Below are positions 24,189 to 36,500 of a stretch of 64,000 bases of DNA, piece after piece. Source of the DNA: Balaenoptera acutorostrata (lineage: Eukaryota > Chordata > Mammalia > Artiodactyla > Balaenopteridae); assembly GCF_949987535.1 (NCBI RefSeq), contig NC_080073.1:93721344-93785343 (forward strand). Direction: 5' to 3'. How positions within the stretch are numbered: the first letter of the stretch is position 1; each line of letters opens with the position of its first letter. Position numbers and translations under genes: made by a program. The notes under the pieces are model-generated. The model was not told the origin of the DNA. It made no database searches and saw only the letters and a program-made list of their open reading frames with translations.

Positions 24189-26357
24189 ACTGTCACTGTT
24201 TGCAGATGACATGATATTCTATGTAGAGAACCCTAAAGCCTCCACACAAAAACTGCTAGAACTAATAAGTGAATTCAGCAAGGTAGTAGTATAGAAGATT
24301 AATAAGAAATCTGTTGCACTTCTTTACACTAATAATGAAATATCAGAAAGAGAAGGTAAAAAAAAAAAAATCCTGTTTAAAATCATGTAAAAAAAAGTAC
24401 CTAGGAATAAACTTAACCAAGGAGGCAAAAGATCTATATGCTGAAAACTATAAAACACTGACAAAAGAAACTGAAGAAGATTCAAAGAAATGGAAAGATA
24501 ATTTGTGTTTTTGGATTAAAAGAATATTGTTAAAATGACAATACTATGCAAAGCAATCTACAGATTTAATGCAATCCCTATCAAAATACCCACAACATTT
24601 TTCACAAAACTAGAACAAATAATCTTAAAATTTATATGGAAGCCCAAAAGACCCAGAATTGCCAAAGCAATCCTGGGAAAAAAGAACAGAGCTGGAGGTA
24701 TAACCCTTCCAGACTTCAGATTATACTACAAAGCTACAGTAATAAAAACAGCATGGTAGAATAAATCTAATGGTTAAATTTCCCATTTGTATTTTATTTT
24801 CTTGAATACTTTTTTTTCATAGCTGTCTAAGAAGATTTAAAAATCATTGCACTTTGGTCAAAAAAATAATAAATTTATCTTATAAAAAAACAGCATGGTA
24901 TTGGCATAAAAACAGACATATAGATCAATGGGACAGAATAGAGAGCCCAGAAATAAACCCATACACCTACCGTCAATTAATCTATGACAAAGGAGACAAG
25001 AATATACAACGGAAAAAAGACAGTCTCTACAACAAGTGGTGTTGGGAAAGCTGGACAGCTACATGTAAATCAATGAAATTAGAACATTCCCTCACACCAT
25101 ACACAAAAATAAACTCAAAATGGTTTAAAGACCTAAATATAAGACATGACACCATTAAACTCCTAGAAGAAAACATAGGCAAAACATTCTTTGACATAAA
25201 TTGTAACAATATTTTCTTAGATCAATCTCCCAAGGCAAAAGAAATAAAAGCAAAAATAAACAAATGGAACCTAATCAAACTTAAAAGGTTTTGCACAGCA
25301 AAGAAACCGTCAACTAACAAAAAGACCTATGCAATGGGAGAAAATATTTGCAAATGATGCAACCTACAAGGAGTTAATATCCAAAATATACAAACAGCTC
25401 ATACAACTCAGTATCAAAAAAACCCCAAACAACCCAATCAAAAAATGGGCAGAAGACCTAAATAGACATTTCTCCAAAGAAGACATACATATGGCCAACA
25501 GAGATGTGAAAAAATGCTCAACATTGGTAACTATTACAGAAATGCAAATCAAAACCACAATGTGGTATCACCTCACACCAGTCAGAATGGCTATCATCAA
25601 AAAGTCTACAAACAATAAATGCTGGCGAGGGTGTGGAGAAAAGGGAATCCTCCTACACTGTTGGTGGGAATGTAAATTGGTGCAGCCACTATGGAGAACT
25701 GTATGGAGGTTCCTTAAAAAACTAAAAATAGAACTACCATATGATCCAGCAATCCCACTCCTGTGTACATAACCGGAAAAAACAAAAACTAATTTGTAAA
25801 GATACATGCACCCCAATGTTCATAGCAGCACTATTTACAACAGCCAAGACATGGAAACAAACCAAGTGCCCATCAACAGACGACTGGCTTAAGAAGATGT
25901 GGTATATATATACAATGGAACACTACTCAGCAATAAAGAAATGAAATATTGCCATTTGCAGCAACATGGATAGACCTAGAGAATATTATGCTTAGTGAAA
26001 TAAATCAGAGAAAGACAAATACTATATATCACTTATATGTATACAAATAACAAAATGAATAAAACTTAAAATAAAAAATAATACAAATGAATCTAGTGAT
26101 ATATGCAAAACACAAACAGATTCACAGACATAGAAAACTTACGGTTACCAAAGGCGAGAGAGCAGGGGAGGGATAAATTAGAAGTATGGGATTAACAGAT
26201 ACAAACTACTATACATAAAATAGATAAGCAACAAGGATTTATTGTATAGCACAGGGAATTATATTCAATATCTTGTAATAACCTATAATGGAATGCAATC
26301 TGCAAAAAATATAACTGAATCACTATGCTGTACACCTCAAATTAATGCAATATTAAA
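24189..26357 (+). mobile_element. 5'-truncated L1 (RT domain to 3' UTR) carrying a nested insert
   Basis: It opens inside the RT domain at the FADDMIF codons (about 24205) and runs through the ORF2 end and 3' UTR to an A-rich end at 26351-26361. The duplication AAAACTGGATTCTA (24175-24188) / AAAACTTGATTCTA (26358-26371) marks both ends. ORF2 is broken by an A-rich insertion near 24360, stops, and a 127-base insert at 24759-24885. It lies just downstream of the putative CAP2 3' UTR. Confidence 0.92.
24759..24885 (+). mobile_element. 127-base retroposed insert of unknown origin inside the L1
   Basis: A stretch unrelated to L1 or to the local SINE sits between two exact copies of AAAAACAGCATGGTA (24744-24758 and 24886-24900). 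It contains AATAAA at 24868-24873, about a dozen bases before its A-run, so it looks like the 3' end of a polyadenylated RNA. The source transcript was not recognised. Confidence 0.8.
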
Positions 26358-26371
26358 AAAACTTGATTCTA

Positions 26372-27872
26372 GACTTTTCTGACAGTTCTTCCAACTGAAA
26401 ATGGCTTTATCTGATATTTATCTAGAAGAAGCTATTCTTCAGGGAAGCTGATGGCATGCAGGATAAATTCTCTAATTCAACTAGAAAAGCTCAGCTCTAT
26501 TTCCTAAAGCTGACATATGAGCAAGGAGCAAATCAAAGAGGAAAAAAATTTTAACACCCTGAATTCATCACAGTATTTAAACAATTAGAATTTTACTTTA
26601 TTTCAGAATGAGTTTACAATTGAAAAAAAGGTATTTACTAAAGCCACAACATTCTTCATATGGACAAAAACTTTTCTAGCAAAACTGTGGTACAGAAGCA
26701 TTAGTAATTTGAATACTATACGGTTATAGAAGATATTTAAAAAACGGAAATGATGTATTCCAAAGGCTGTACTAGGCACAATATATATGCTTGTACTGGG
26801 TCTGCAAGCATTATACTAGAATTCATTACATGTAATCCAAGAAGTTGCAGGTTTTCAGCACTATGTACTAAAAAGATAGAAAGGAATATCAGAGTTACTC
26901 TTCTGTTGAAAAAGCATGTACTATCAATACTGCAAAACAGGAGCAGCAAGCCAAGCCAACAATCAATTCCTTAGGTTTTAGAAGTTGTAATATAACTATG
27001 GCTTTTTCATTTTCATTTTTGAGACTGGTTAGCGAGTCTGGCAAGTGGAAAAGAAGAAAGTCTATAATAAAACATTAAAGACATCACTTAGAAGGCATCT
27101 GATATTTCATAGGTTTAAAATTGGAAAATAACAACTGAGCTTGTTCCTAGAGCAAAATTGTGAGGTATTATAGAGCAAAAAACACCCTGCTTTTTCCTAT
27201 CAATCTTTTGGCATAAAAATCTCAGAAAAGTAAAAGTTTTCCAAGCGACATGGCAGAAAAATATTTAAGATAAATCATTAGAGTTTACTTTTGGTTTTTG
27301 GTAACTGCAAAGAATAAAGGTCTTTCCAAGGACCAAGAAACTGGATATGGTTCTTAGTATGGAACTTATGTTTTTTTAAAAACATGGGTTGAAATATGTA
27401 TTCAGGCTGACAGTGTATTCATGCTGATACAGGTGGTAAAAAGAAGAAAACAAAAATCGTACATTTTTAGAGCATACTACTATCACATATATGGAAATTG
27501 TCTAAAAGATAAAAATGTGCATCTTAGATTCTCAAAGGTTTTATTTTTCAACTAGCAATTAAACACAAGTGTAAAAGTGAGTCATGCAATTTTACCTCTT
27601 AACTACTGTGATAATGATATGAGGGGAACAGAATTCGCTTTTTTCCCTTTAAATGTATAACGCTCACAAGTCATCATGTGAAACTCAAATCACACACAAA
27701 GGCAAATCATGAAGAAACGTTAAATATTCCAAAATGCCCACGAAGGCATGCCAGAAATTATGCTGTTTCTATAGCACAGAATTGTTGGAGGCCAAAGCTA
27801 AAGCTAGGTGCTACTGCAACTTCTAGGTCTTTAATGCTGCTTTTATTTGTTTGTTTTTTTGATGGGGAGGAT
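26372..27872 (-). other. Probable CAP2 3' UTR and flank
   Basis: This is repeat-free sequence between the CAP2 stop codon (27873-27875) and the downstream L1. On the minus strand a canonical AATAAA (complement of TTTATT at 26597-26602) could end the transcript near 26575. Other TTTATT motifs lie at about 27539 and 27842. The extent is inferred because no transcript evidence is available. Confidence 0.55.
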
Positions 27873-27983
27873 TCAGGTCAGGGGGTTCGGTGGTCTCTCA
27901 GAAACCATAATTTCTGCCGGTTCAGTGACCAACTTGGATCCATCCCATGCTGTCTTGAACTGTTCAGGAACGGGAAATTCTCT
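27873..27983 (-). CDS. CAP2 last coding exon (end of CARP domain)
   Basis: CAP2 (cyclase-associated protein 2) is a cytoplasmic actin regulator that helps cofilin disassemble filaments and recharges actin monomers with ATP. It is expressed mainly in muscle, heart and brain. This exon follows a CCAG acceptor (exon starts at 27983) and encodes 36 residues, beginning REFPVPEQFKTAWDGSKL and continuing VTEPAEIM. This is the tail of the beta-helical CARP domain that binds ADP-actin and dimerises. From memory, other mammalian CAP2 proteins stop one residue after EPAEIM. Here ten residues (VSERPPNPLT) follow before TGA at 27873-27875. An out-of-frame TGA at 27898-27900 suggests that a 2-base insertion displaced the old stop. 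The exon joins in phase 0 to the exon at 38622-38762, across a 10.6 kb intron that holds a long L1. Confidence 0.95.
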   Translation of the reverse strand, partial: REFPVPEQFKTAWDGSKLVTEPAEIMVSERPPNPLT

Positions 27984-28149
27984 CTGGAAAAAGGCCAGAA
28001 GAACAAAGTTATTTAAACCAAGGCTTTGCAAACAGATGGAAGGCTGATTAGTGTCACATGATGGACAAAGACATTTTATGGAACCCAAACCTGCATCAGG
28101 GAGCGATGCATGGCCATGTGTCAGCTCTGTGACTGCCTGCCGGCATCCT

Positions 28150-28330
28150 CATTGATGCTAGCACTTACTAAGAACCAGGCATTCTGCTAAGCACCAGATA
28201 TATGTGAACTCAGTTAATCTCTGCAAGAACTTTAAGAGCTAGATATTATTGAGATGCCATCTACAGGAAACAGAGGCCTGAGAGGTTAAGCCTCTGAGCA
28301 GTCAAAGTTCAAACCTTAGACTTTTTACCC
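28150..28330 (+). mobile_element. MIR SINE
   Basis: CACTTACTAAGAACCAGGCA, then GAACTCAGTTAATCTCTGCA and GGAAACAGAGGCCTGAGAGG follow the MIR core order. Confidence 0.8.
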
Positions 28331-28344
28331 TTGACTCTGCACCA

Positions 28345-28485
28345 AACTCAAACATGCACTGGGGATCGTGCTGAAAGGCAGACTCTGATTCAGTAGATCT
28401 GGGAAAGAGGATGACAATCTGCATTTCCCACAAGTTCCAAGGGGATGCCAAGGCTGCTGGCCCCCAGTCTGAATAAGGGCTTTAT
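28345..28485. mobile_element. MER5A-like hAT DNA element
   Basis: GCAGACTCTGATTCAGTAGA, ATCTGCATTTCCCACAAGTT and GGGGATGCCAAGGCTGCTGG fit MER5A. Confidence 0.78.
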
Positions 28486-28615
28486 CCCGGCGTTACGTCT
28501 ACCCTTTGATGAAATATAAAAATGTGCTGAAAGTTACATATAAACTTGTTACCCTTCATCCTGCTTTCCTACTCTTCCCATTGGGGAATACATGCCCCCC
28601 TTCCACCCACACCCC

Positions 28616-28643
28616 TACACACACACACACACACACACACACA
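28616..28643. repeat. (AC)n microsatellite
   Basis: About 14 AC dinucleotides. Confidence 0.95.
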
Positions 28644-29037
28644 AAGAAAAATGCAGAAGAGTCAAAATAAAATTAGTTTGGGATCTCTCCTTTCCCCGGA
28701 GAGTGATTCCCCAGGCATTGCGGAAGAGGGCAGGAAAGGAAGCTGAGGAGCAGTCCCCTTAGCCCTGGCTTTGTGCCACCCCTGGACTTCCTGTACCACA
28801 GTGTGATAAGCTGGTGCCTGTGCTCATCTGTCGGTGAGATGTGATGTTTCACATCTAGTGGAATACACACTCTAACACGTATCTTCCTAGATGTTGGGTC
28901 CAGCTGTTTTTTTTGGAAGAAGCTATTTATTTAGCTACTTTAAAGGGAAGGCCCTTTCTATCATGAGTGGTGAATTATCCTTGAGTGAAATATGTGATAG
29001 TCTTAAGAGAAAGCAACGAAGCCACAGTCTGAGTAAC

Positions 29038-29040
<3 letters not shown>

Positions 29041-29092
<52 letters not shown>
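29041..29092. repeat. (GT)n microsatellite with one interruption
   Basis: About 52 bases of GT repeat, broken once by TTTG. Confidence 0.95.
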
Positions 29093-29457
29093 CTAACATC
29101 CTTTCTGGGGCTCTTCTTGATGAATAAACCAGGCTTGGTGTTTGCTCAGAGAAGAGGCACCTCTTTCATGGTAACTGCACTACAGCTGTTCCCAGTCTTT
29201 CTTGGGAGTGACATGATAGTAATGTGATGACAGACCTTTTCTGGGAGACTGATTCCTTTCAGGATGAATCATCCCCACCATCTACTTCGAGATTACAATG
29301 TCCATGGCAGGACCTCTGTATTGCTCCCTACTACCCCCAGTTGGAAAATGCATGAAGTGGGCCATGGACTGAAGGCACAAGATAATTCACCTATAGAGGG
29401 GAGACTTTACGTTTTCAGCATAAAAGCTCAGGTTCTGAGCTATACTCATCCTTTAGG

Positions 29458-29625
29458 TCAGTGGATCCCAATCTTGGCTCCACACTGGAATCACCCGGGA
29501 AGCTTTAACCAATACAGATGTCTGGATACCACATCCAGGGATTCTAGTTTAATTAGTCTGGAGTGCTCGTCCAAACCCCCATTGCTTTTCTTAGCAGTTC
29601 CAGCCAGTTTCCATGAAGCTGAGCC
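29458..29625. mobile_element. MER20/MER5-type hAT DNA element
   Basis: GTCAGTGGATCCCAATCTTG, CTGGAATCACCCGGGAAGCT and TTTAATTAGTCTGGAGTGC resemble the MER20-like consensus. The family label is tentative. Confidence 0.65.
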
Positions 29626-30913
29626 TTCTGCTTAAACAGCTGCAAAGGCCAGGAATCATCCTAATTTTCAGCTTTCCTCTTCTGAAGCTGTCCTGTATTG
29701 GCTTTAGCTCTTCAGTATTTTTTTTTTTAGGTGGAGAGCCCAAGAGGAGATACTTCTCTAGCTCAGGGTTAGGCTGTCCAGATACCTAGTGAAGCATGGC
29801 CCAATGCTTGTGGAATTTTGTTTTTTACACTTAAACAATGAATTCTGAACTGCAATATGTGGTGTGTGCCTGGGTAGTGCTCACTGGCAGGTGGGGAAAG
29901 GAGAACATGGCAGCAATCTAGTTGTCTGCCTAAGGAGATTAACCTGAGTGCTGAATGCAGTGTAGATGGCTGGTGATTGACCCATAGGCTAATGGGGGGG
30001 GTCCTCTTTCAAAGGTATGCCTACGTTACGTTTTCTCCCATCCTTCCCAGTTCACTGCTTCCTTGCACAGTTAGAACCAGAGGGAATGATCCCTGGATTT
30101 ACTTCTCTACTTTCAAGAAGCAACAACTAGGAACTTCCCTGGAGGTCCAGGCGTTAAGACTTCGCCTTCCAATGCAGGGGGGTGTGGGTTTGATTCCTGG
30201 TTGGGGAGCTAAGATCCCACATGCCTCCTGGCCAAAAAACCAAAAGGTAGGGGGGTCTGGGCAAGATGGCGGAAGAGTAAGACGTGGAGATCACCTTCCT
30301 TCCCACAGATACATTAGAAATACATCTACACGTGGAACTGCTCCTACAGAACACCCACTGAACGCTGGCAGAAGACGTCAGACCTCCCAAAAGGCAAGAA
30401 ACTCCCCCCGTACTTGGGTAGGGCAAAAGAAAAAAGAAATAACAGAGACAAAAGAATAGGGACGGGACCTGCACCAGTGGGAGGGACCTGTGAAGGAGGA
30501 AAGGTTTCCACACACTAGGAAGCCCCTTCGCGGGCGGAGACTGCGGGTGGCGGAGGGGGGAAGCTTCGGAGCCACGGAGGAGAGCGCAGCCACAGGGGTG
30601 CGGAGGGCAAAGCAGAGAGATTCCCGCACAGAGGCTCGGCGCTGACCAGCCCTCACCAGCCCGAGAGGCGTGTCTGCTCACCCGCCGGGGCGGGCGGGGG
30701 CTGGGAGCTGAGGCTCGGGCTTCGGTCGTATCGCAGGGAGAGGACTGGGGTTGGCGGCGTGAACACAGCCTGAAGGGGGCTAGTGCGCCACAGCTAGCCG
30801 GGAGGGAGTCCGGGAAAAGGTCTGGAGCTGCTGAACAGGCAAGAGACTTTTTCTTGCCTCTTTGTTTCCTGGTGCGCGAGGAGAGGGGATTCAGAGCGCC
30901 GCCTAAACGAGCT

Positions 30914-31000
30914 CCAGAGACGGGCGCGAGCCGCGGCTAACAGCGCAGACCCCAGAGACAGGCGCGAGCCGCGGCTATCAGCGCAGACTCCAGAGATGGG
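30914..31000 (+). repeat. 38-base tandem repeat in the L1 5' UTR
   Basis: Two full CpG-rich units begin CCAGAGACGGGCGCGAGCCG (30914) and CCAGAGACAGGCGCGAGCCG (30952). A partial third starts at 30990. Tandem 5' UTR monomers are known from some L1 promoters, and a promoter role here is inference. Confidence 0.85.
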
Positions 31001-31671
31001 CATGAGACGCTAAGGCTGCTGCTGCCGCCACCAAGAAGCCTGTGTGCGAGCACACGTCAACTCTCCACACCTGCCCTCCCGGGAGCCGGTGCAGCCCGCC
31101 ACTGCCAGGGTCCCGTGATCCAGGGACAACTTCCCCAGGAGAACGCACAGCGCCTCAGGCTGGTGCAACGTCACGCCGGCCTCTGCCGCCGTAGGCTCGC
31201 CCCACATCCGTACCCCTCCCTCCCTGCGGCCTGAGCGAGCCAGAGCCCCCGAATCAGCTGCTCCTTTAACCCCGTCCTGTGTGAGCAAAGAACAGATGCC
31301 CTCAGGTGACCTACACGCGGAGTCGGGTCCAAATCCAAACCTGAACCCTGGGAGCTGTACGAACAAAGAAGAGAAAGGGAAATTTCTCCCAGCAGCCTCA
31401 GAAGCAGCGGATTAAAGCTCCACAAACAACTTGATGTACCTGCATCTGTTGAATACCTGAATAGACAACGAATCATCCCAAATTCAGGAGGTGGACTTTG
31501 GGAGCAGGATATATTAATTTTCCCCTTTTCCTTTTTTTGTGAGTGTATATGTGTATGCTTCTGGGTGAGATTTTGTCTGTATAGCTTTGCTTTCACCATT
31601 TGTCCTAGGGCTCAGTCTGTCCGTTTTTTTTTTGTTTGTTTTTGTTTTTAAATACTGTATGTCTCTGTAGC

Positions 31672-31980
31672 TTTTTTTTTTTTTAATTATTTAATTATTT
31701 ATTTATTTTATTATTTTTGGCTGTGTTGGGTCTTCGCCTCTGTGCGAGGGCCTTCTCCAGTTGCGGCAAGGGGGGACCACTCTTCATCGTGGTGCGCGGG
31801 CCTCTCACTATTGCGGCCTCTCCTGTTGCGGAGCACAGGCTCCAGACGCGCAGGCTCAGTAGTTGTGGCTCACGGGTCCAGTTGCTCCGCGGCACGTGGG
31901 ATCTTCCCAGACCAGGGCTCGAACCCGTGTCCCCTGCATTGGTTGGCAGATTCTCAACCACTGTGCCACCAGGGAAGCCC
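31672..31980 (-). mobile_element. CHR-type SINE in the L1 5' UTR
   Basis: Minus-strand full-length copy. The head complement ACCAGGGAAGCCC ends at 31980 and the T-rich tail starts near 31672. It interrupts the L1 5' UTR, so it is younger than that L1 insertion or travelled with it. A T-run on both sides hides the duplication. Confidence 0.9.
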
Positions 31981-32618
31981 TTTTTTTGTTTTTTTACTTA
32001 AAAAATGTTTTTTCTTAATAATTTTTTTTCTTATTTTTATTATAATAGCTTTATTTTATTTTATTTTATTTTATCCTCTTTCTTTCTCTCTTTCTATTTT
32101 TTCTCCCTTTAATTCTGAGCCATGTGGATGAAAGGCTCTTGGTGCTCCAGCCAGGCACCAGGGCTGTGCCTCTGAGGTGGGAGAGCCAACTTCAGGACAC
32201 TGGTCCATAAGAGACCTCCCAGCTCCACGTAATACCAAACAGCGAAAATCTCTCAGAGATCTCCATCTTAACATCAAGACCCAGCTTCACTCAATGACCA
32301 GCAAGCTATAGTGCTGGACACCCTATGCCAAACAACTAGCAAGACAGGAACACAGCCCCATCCATTAGCAGAGAGGCTGCCTAAAATCATAATAAGGCCA
32401 CAGACACCCCAAAACACACCACCAGACGTGGACGTGCCCACCAGAAAGACAAGATCCAGCCTCATCCACCAGAACACAGGCACTAGTCCCCTCCATCAGA
32501 AAGCCTACACAACCCACTGAACCAAACTTAGCCACTGGGGATAGATACCAAAAACAACGAGAACTACGAACCTGCAGCCTGTGAAAAGGAGACCCCCAAA
32601 CACAGTAAGATAAGCAAA

Positions 32619-33510
32619 ATGAGAAGACAGAAAAACACACAGCAGATGAAGGAGCAGGGTCAAAACACACCAGACCTAACAAATGAAGAGGAAATAGGCA
32701 GTCTACCTGAAAAAGAATTCAGAATAATGATAGTAAAGATGATCCAAAATCTTGGAAATAGAATAGACAAAATGCAAGAAACATTTAACAAGGATGTAGA
32801 AGAACTAAAGAGGAACCAAGCAACGATGAAAAACACAATAAATGAAATTAAAAATACTCTAGAAGGGATCAATAGCAGAATAACTGAGGCAGAAGAACGG
32901 GTAAGTGGCCTGGAAGATAAAATAGTGGAAATAACTACTGCAGAGCAGAATAAAAGAAAAAAGAATGAAAAGAACTGAGGACAGTCTCAGAGACCTCTGG
33001 GACAACATTAAACGCACCAACATTTGAATTATAGGGGTCCCAGAAGAAGAGAAAAAGAAAGGGACTGAGAAAATATTTGAAGAGATTATAGTTGAAAACT
33101 TCCCTAATATGGGAAAGGAAATAGTTAATCAAGTCCTGGAAGCACAGAGAGTCCCATACAGGATAAATCCAAGGAGAAACACGCCAAGACACATATTAAT
33201 CAAACTATCAAAAATTAAATATAAAGAAAACATATTAAAAGCAGCAAGGGAAGAACAACAAATAACACACAAGGGAATCCCCATCAGGTTAACAGCTGAT
33301 CTTTCAGCAGAAACTCTGCAAGCCAGAAGGGAGTGGCAGGATATACTTAAAGTGATGAAGGAGAAAAACCTACAACCAAGATTACTCTACCCAGAAAGGA
33401 TCTCATTCAGATTTGATGGAGAAATTAAAACCTTTACAGACAGGCAAAAGCTGAGAGAGTTCAGCACCACCAAACCAGCTTTACAACAAATGCTAAAGGA
33501 ACTTCTCTAG
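32619..33510 (+). pseudogene. L1 ORF1, one frameshift and one stop
   Basis: ORF1p is the trimeric coiled-coil RNA chaperone of the L1 particle. It opens MRRQKNTQQMKEQGQ, followed by a long heptad-rich helix (about residues 45-110, ending ERVSGLEDKI). The frame is then lost near 32960-32978. The RNA-recognition and C-terminal part continues in another frame (33109-33510, with HKGIPIRLTADLS and a QQMLKELL end). An in-frame TGA near 33025 is a second lesion. Confidence 0.93.
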
Positions 33511-33568
33511 GCAAGAAACACAAGAGAAGGAAAACACCTACAATAACAAACCCAAAACATTTAAGAAA

Positions 33569-36500
33569 ATGGGAATAGGAACATACATATCGATAATTAC
33601 CTTAAATGTAAATGGATTAAATGCTCCCACCAAAAGACACAGGCTGGCTGAATGGATACAAAAACAAGACCTGTATATATGCTGTCTACAAGAGACCCAC
33701 TTCAGACCTAGGGACACATACAGACTGAAAGTGAGGGGATGGAAAAAGATATTCTATGCAAATGGAAATCAAAAGAAAGCTGGAGTAGCAATTCTCATAT
33801 CAGACAAAATAGACTTTAAAATAAAGACTATTACAAGAGACAAAGCAGGACACTATATAATGATCAAGGGATCGATCCAAGAAGAAGGTATAACAATTGT
33901 AAATATTTATGCACCCATCATAGCAACACCTCAATACATAAGGCAAATACTAACAGCCATAAAAGGGGAAATCGACAGAAACACAATCATAGTAGGGGAC
34001 TTTAACACCCCACTTTCACCAATGGACAGATCGTCCAAAATGAAAATAAATAAGGAAACACAAGCTTTAAATGATACATTAAACAAGATAGACTTAACTG
34101 ATATTTATAGGACATTCCACCCAAAAACAACAGAATACACATTTTTCTCAAGTGCTCATGGAACATTGTCCAGGATAGATCATATCTTGGGTCACAAATC
34201 AAGCCTTGGTAAATTTAAGAAAATTGAAATCGTATCAAGTATCTTTTCCAACCACAACGCTATGAGACTAGATATCAATTACAGGAAAAGATCTGTAAAA
34301 AATACAAATACATGGAGGTTACACAACACACTACTTAATAACGAAGTGGTCACTGAAGAAATCAAAGGAGAAATCAAAAAATACCTAGAAACAAATGACA
34401 ATGGAGACACGATGACCCAAAACCTATGGGATGCAGTAAAAGCAGTTCTAAGAGGGAAGTTTATAGCAATACAAGCCTACATCAAGAAACAGGAAACATC
34501 TCGAATAAACAACCTAACCTTGCACCTAAAGCAATTAGAGAAAGAAGAACAAAAAACCCCCAAAGCTAGCAGAAGGAAAGAAATCATAAAGATCAGATCA
34601 GAAATAAATTAAAAAAGAAATGAAGGAGACAATAGCAAAGATCAATGAAACTAAAAGCTGGTTCTTTGAGAAGATAAACAAAATTGATAAACCATTAGCC
34701 AGACTCATCAAGAGAAAAAGGGAGAAGACTCAAATCAATAGAATTAGAAATGAAAAAGGAGAAGTAGCAACTGACACTGCACAAATACAAATGATCATGA
34801 GAGATTACGACAAGCAACTCTATACCAATAAAATGGACAACCTGGAAGAAATGGACAAGTTCTTAGAAATGCACAACCTGCCAAGACTGAACCAGGAAGA
34901 AATAGAAAATATGAACAGACCAATCACAAGCACTGAAATTGAAACTATCACATTAAAAATCTTCCAACAAACAAAAGCCCAGGACCAGATGGCTTCACAG
35001 GCGAATTCTATCAAACATTTAGAGAGGAGCTAACACCTATCCTTCTCAAACTCTTCCAAAATATTGCAGAGGGAGGAACACTCCCCAACTCATTCTACGA
35101 GGCCACCATCACCCTGATACCAAAACCAGACAAAGATGTCACAAAGAAAGAAAACTACAGGCCAATATCACTGATGAACATAGATGCAAAAATCCTCAAC
35201 AAAATACTAGCAAACAGAATCCAACAGCACATTAAAAGGATCATACACCATGATCAAGTGGGGTTTATTCCAGGAATGCAAGGATTCTTCAATATACGCA
35301 AATCAATCAACGTGATACAACATCATATTAACAAATTGAAGGAGAAAAACCATATGATCATCTCAATAGATGCAGAGAAAGCTTTCGACAAAATTCAACA
35401 CCCATTTATGATAAAAGCCCTGCAGAACGTAGGCATAGAGGGAACTTTCCTCAACATAATAAAGGCCATATATGACAGACCCACAGCCAACATCGTTCTC
35501 AGTGGTGAAAAACTGAAACCATTTCCACTAAGATCAGGAACAAGACAAGGTTGCCCACTCTCACCACTATTATTCAACATAGTTTTGGAAGTGTTAGCCA
35601 CAGCAATCAGAGAAGAAAAAGAAATAAAAGGAATCCAAATTGGAAAAGAAGAAGTAAAGCTGTCACTGTTTGCAGATGACATGATACTATACATAGAGAA
35701 TCCTAAAGATGTTACCAGAAAACTACTAGAACTAATCAATGAATTTGGTAAAGTAGTAGGATACAAAATTAATGCACAGAAATCTCTTGCATTCCTATAT
35801 ACTAATGATGAAAAATCTGAAAGTGAAATTAAGAAAACATTCCCATTTACCATTGCAACAAAAAGAATAAAATACCTAGGAATAAACCTACCTAAGGAGA
35901 CAAAAGACCTGTATGCAGAAAATTATAAGACACTGATGAAAGAAATTAAAGATGATACAAATAGATGGAGAGATATACCACGTTCTTGGATTGGAAGAAT
36001 CAACATTGTGAAAATGACTCTATTACCCAAAGCAATCTACAGATTCAATGCAATCCTTATCAAACTACCACTGACATTTTTCACAGAACTAGAACAAAAA
36101 ATTTCACAATTTGTATGGAAACACGAAAGACCCCGAATAGCCAAAGCAATCTTGAGAACGAAAAATGGAGCTGGAGGAATCAGGCTCCCTGACTTCAGAC
36201 TATATTACAAAGCTACAGTAATCAAGACAGTTTGGTACTCACACAAAAACAGAAATATAGATCAATGGAACAGGATAGAAAGCCCAGAGATAAACCCACG
36301 CACATATGGTCACCTTATCTTTGATAAAGGAGGCAAGAATATAAAGTGGAGAAAAGACAGCCTCTTCAATAAGTGGTGCTGGGAAAACTGGACAGGTACA
36401 TGTAAAAGTATGAAATTAGAACACTCCCTAACACCATACACAAAAATAAACTCAAAATGGATTAAAGACCTAAATGTAAGGCCAGACACTATCAAACTCT

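Larger units (their letters stand above)
27984..30117 (-). other. CAP2 last intron, 3' part
   Basis: This is intron sequence between the last exon and a SINE. It contains a MIR, a MER5A-like copy, another hAT-type element and two dinucleotide microsatellites, each listed separately. I recognised nothing else. Confidence 0.8.

Noticed and set aside
1..26371. FAM8A1, expected as the next gene downstream of CAP2 by human gene order
   Set aside because: No open frame or CpG-island promoter resembling it was seen. It may lie beyond position 1.
28891..29227. Open frames with long Val-Cys runs
   Set aside because: They translate the (GT)n microsatellite at 29041-29092.
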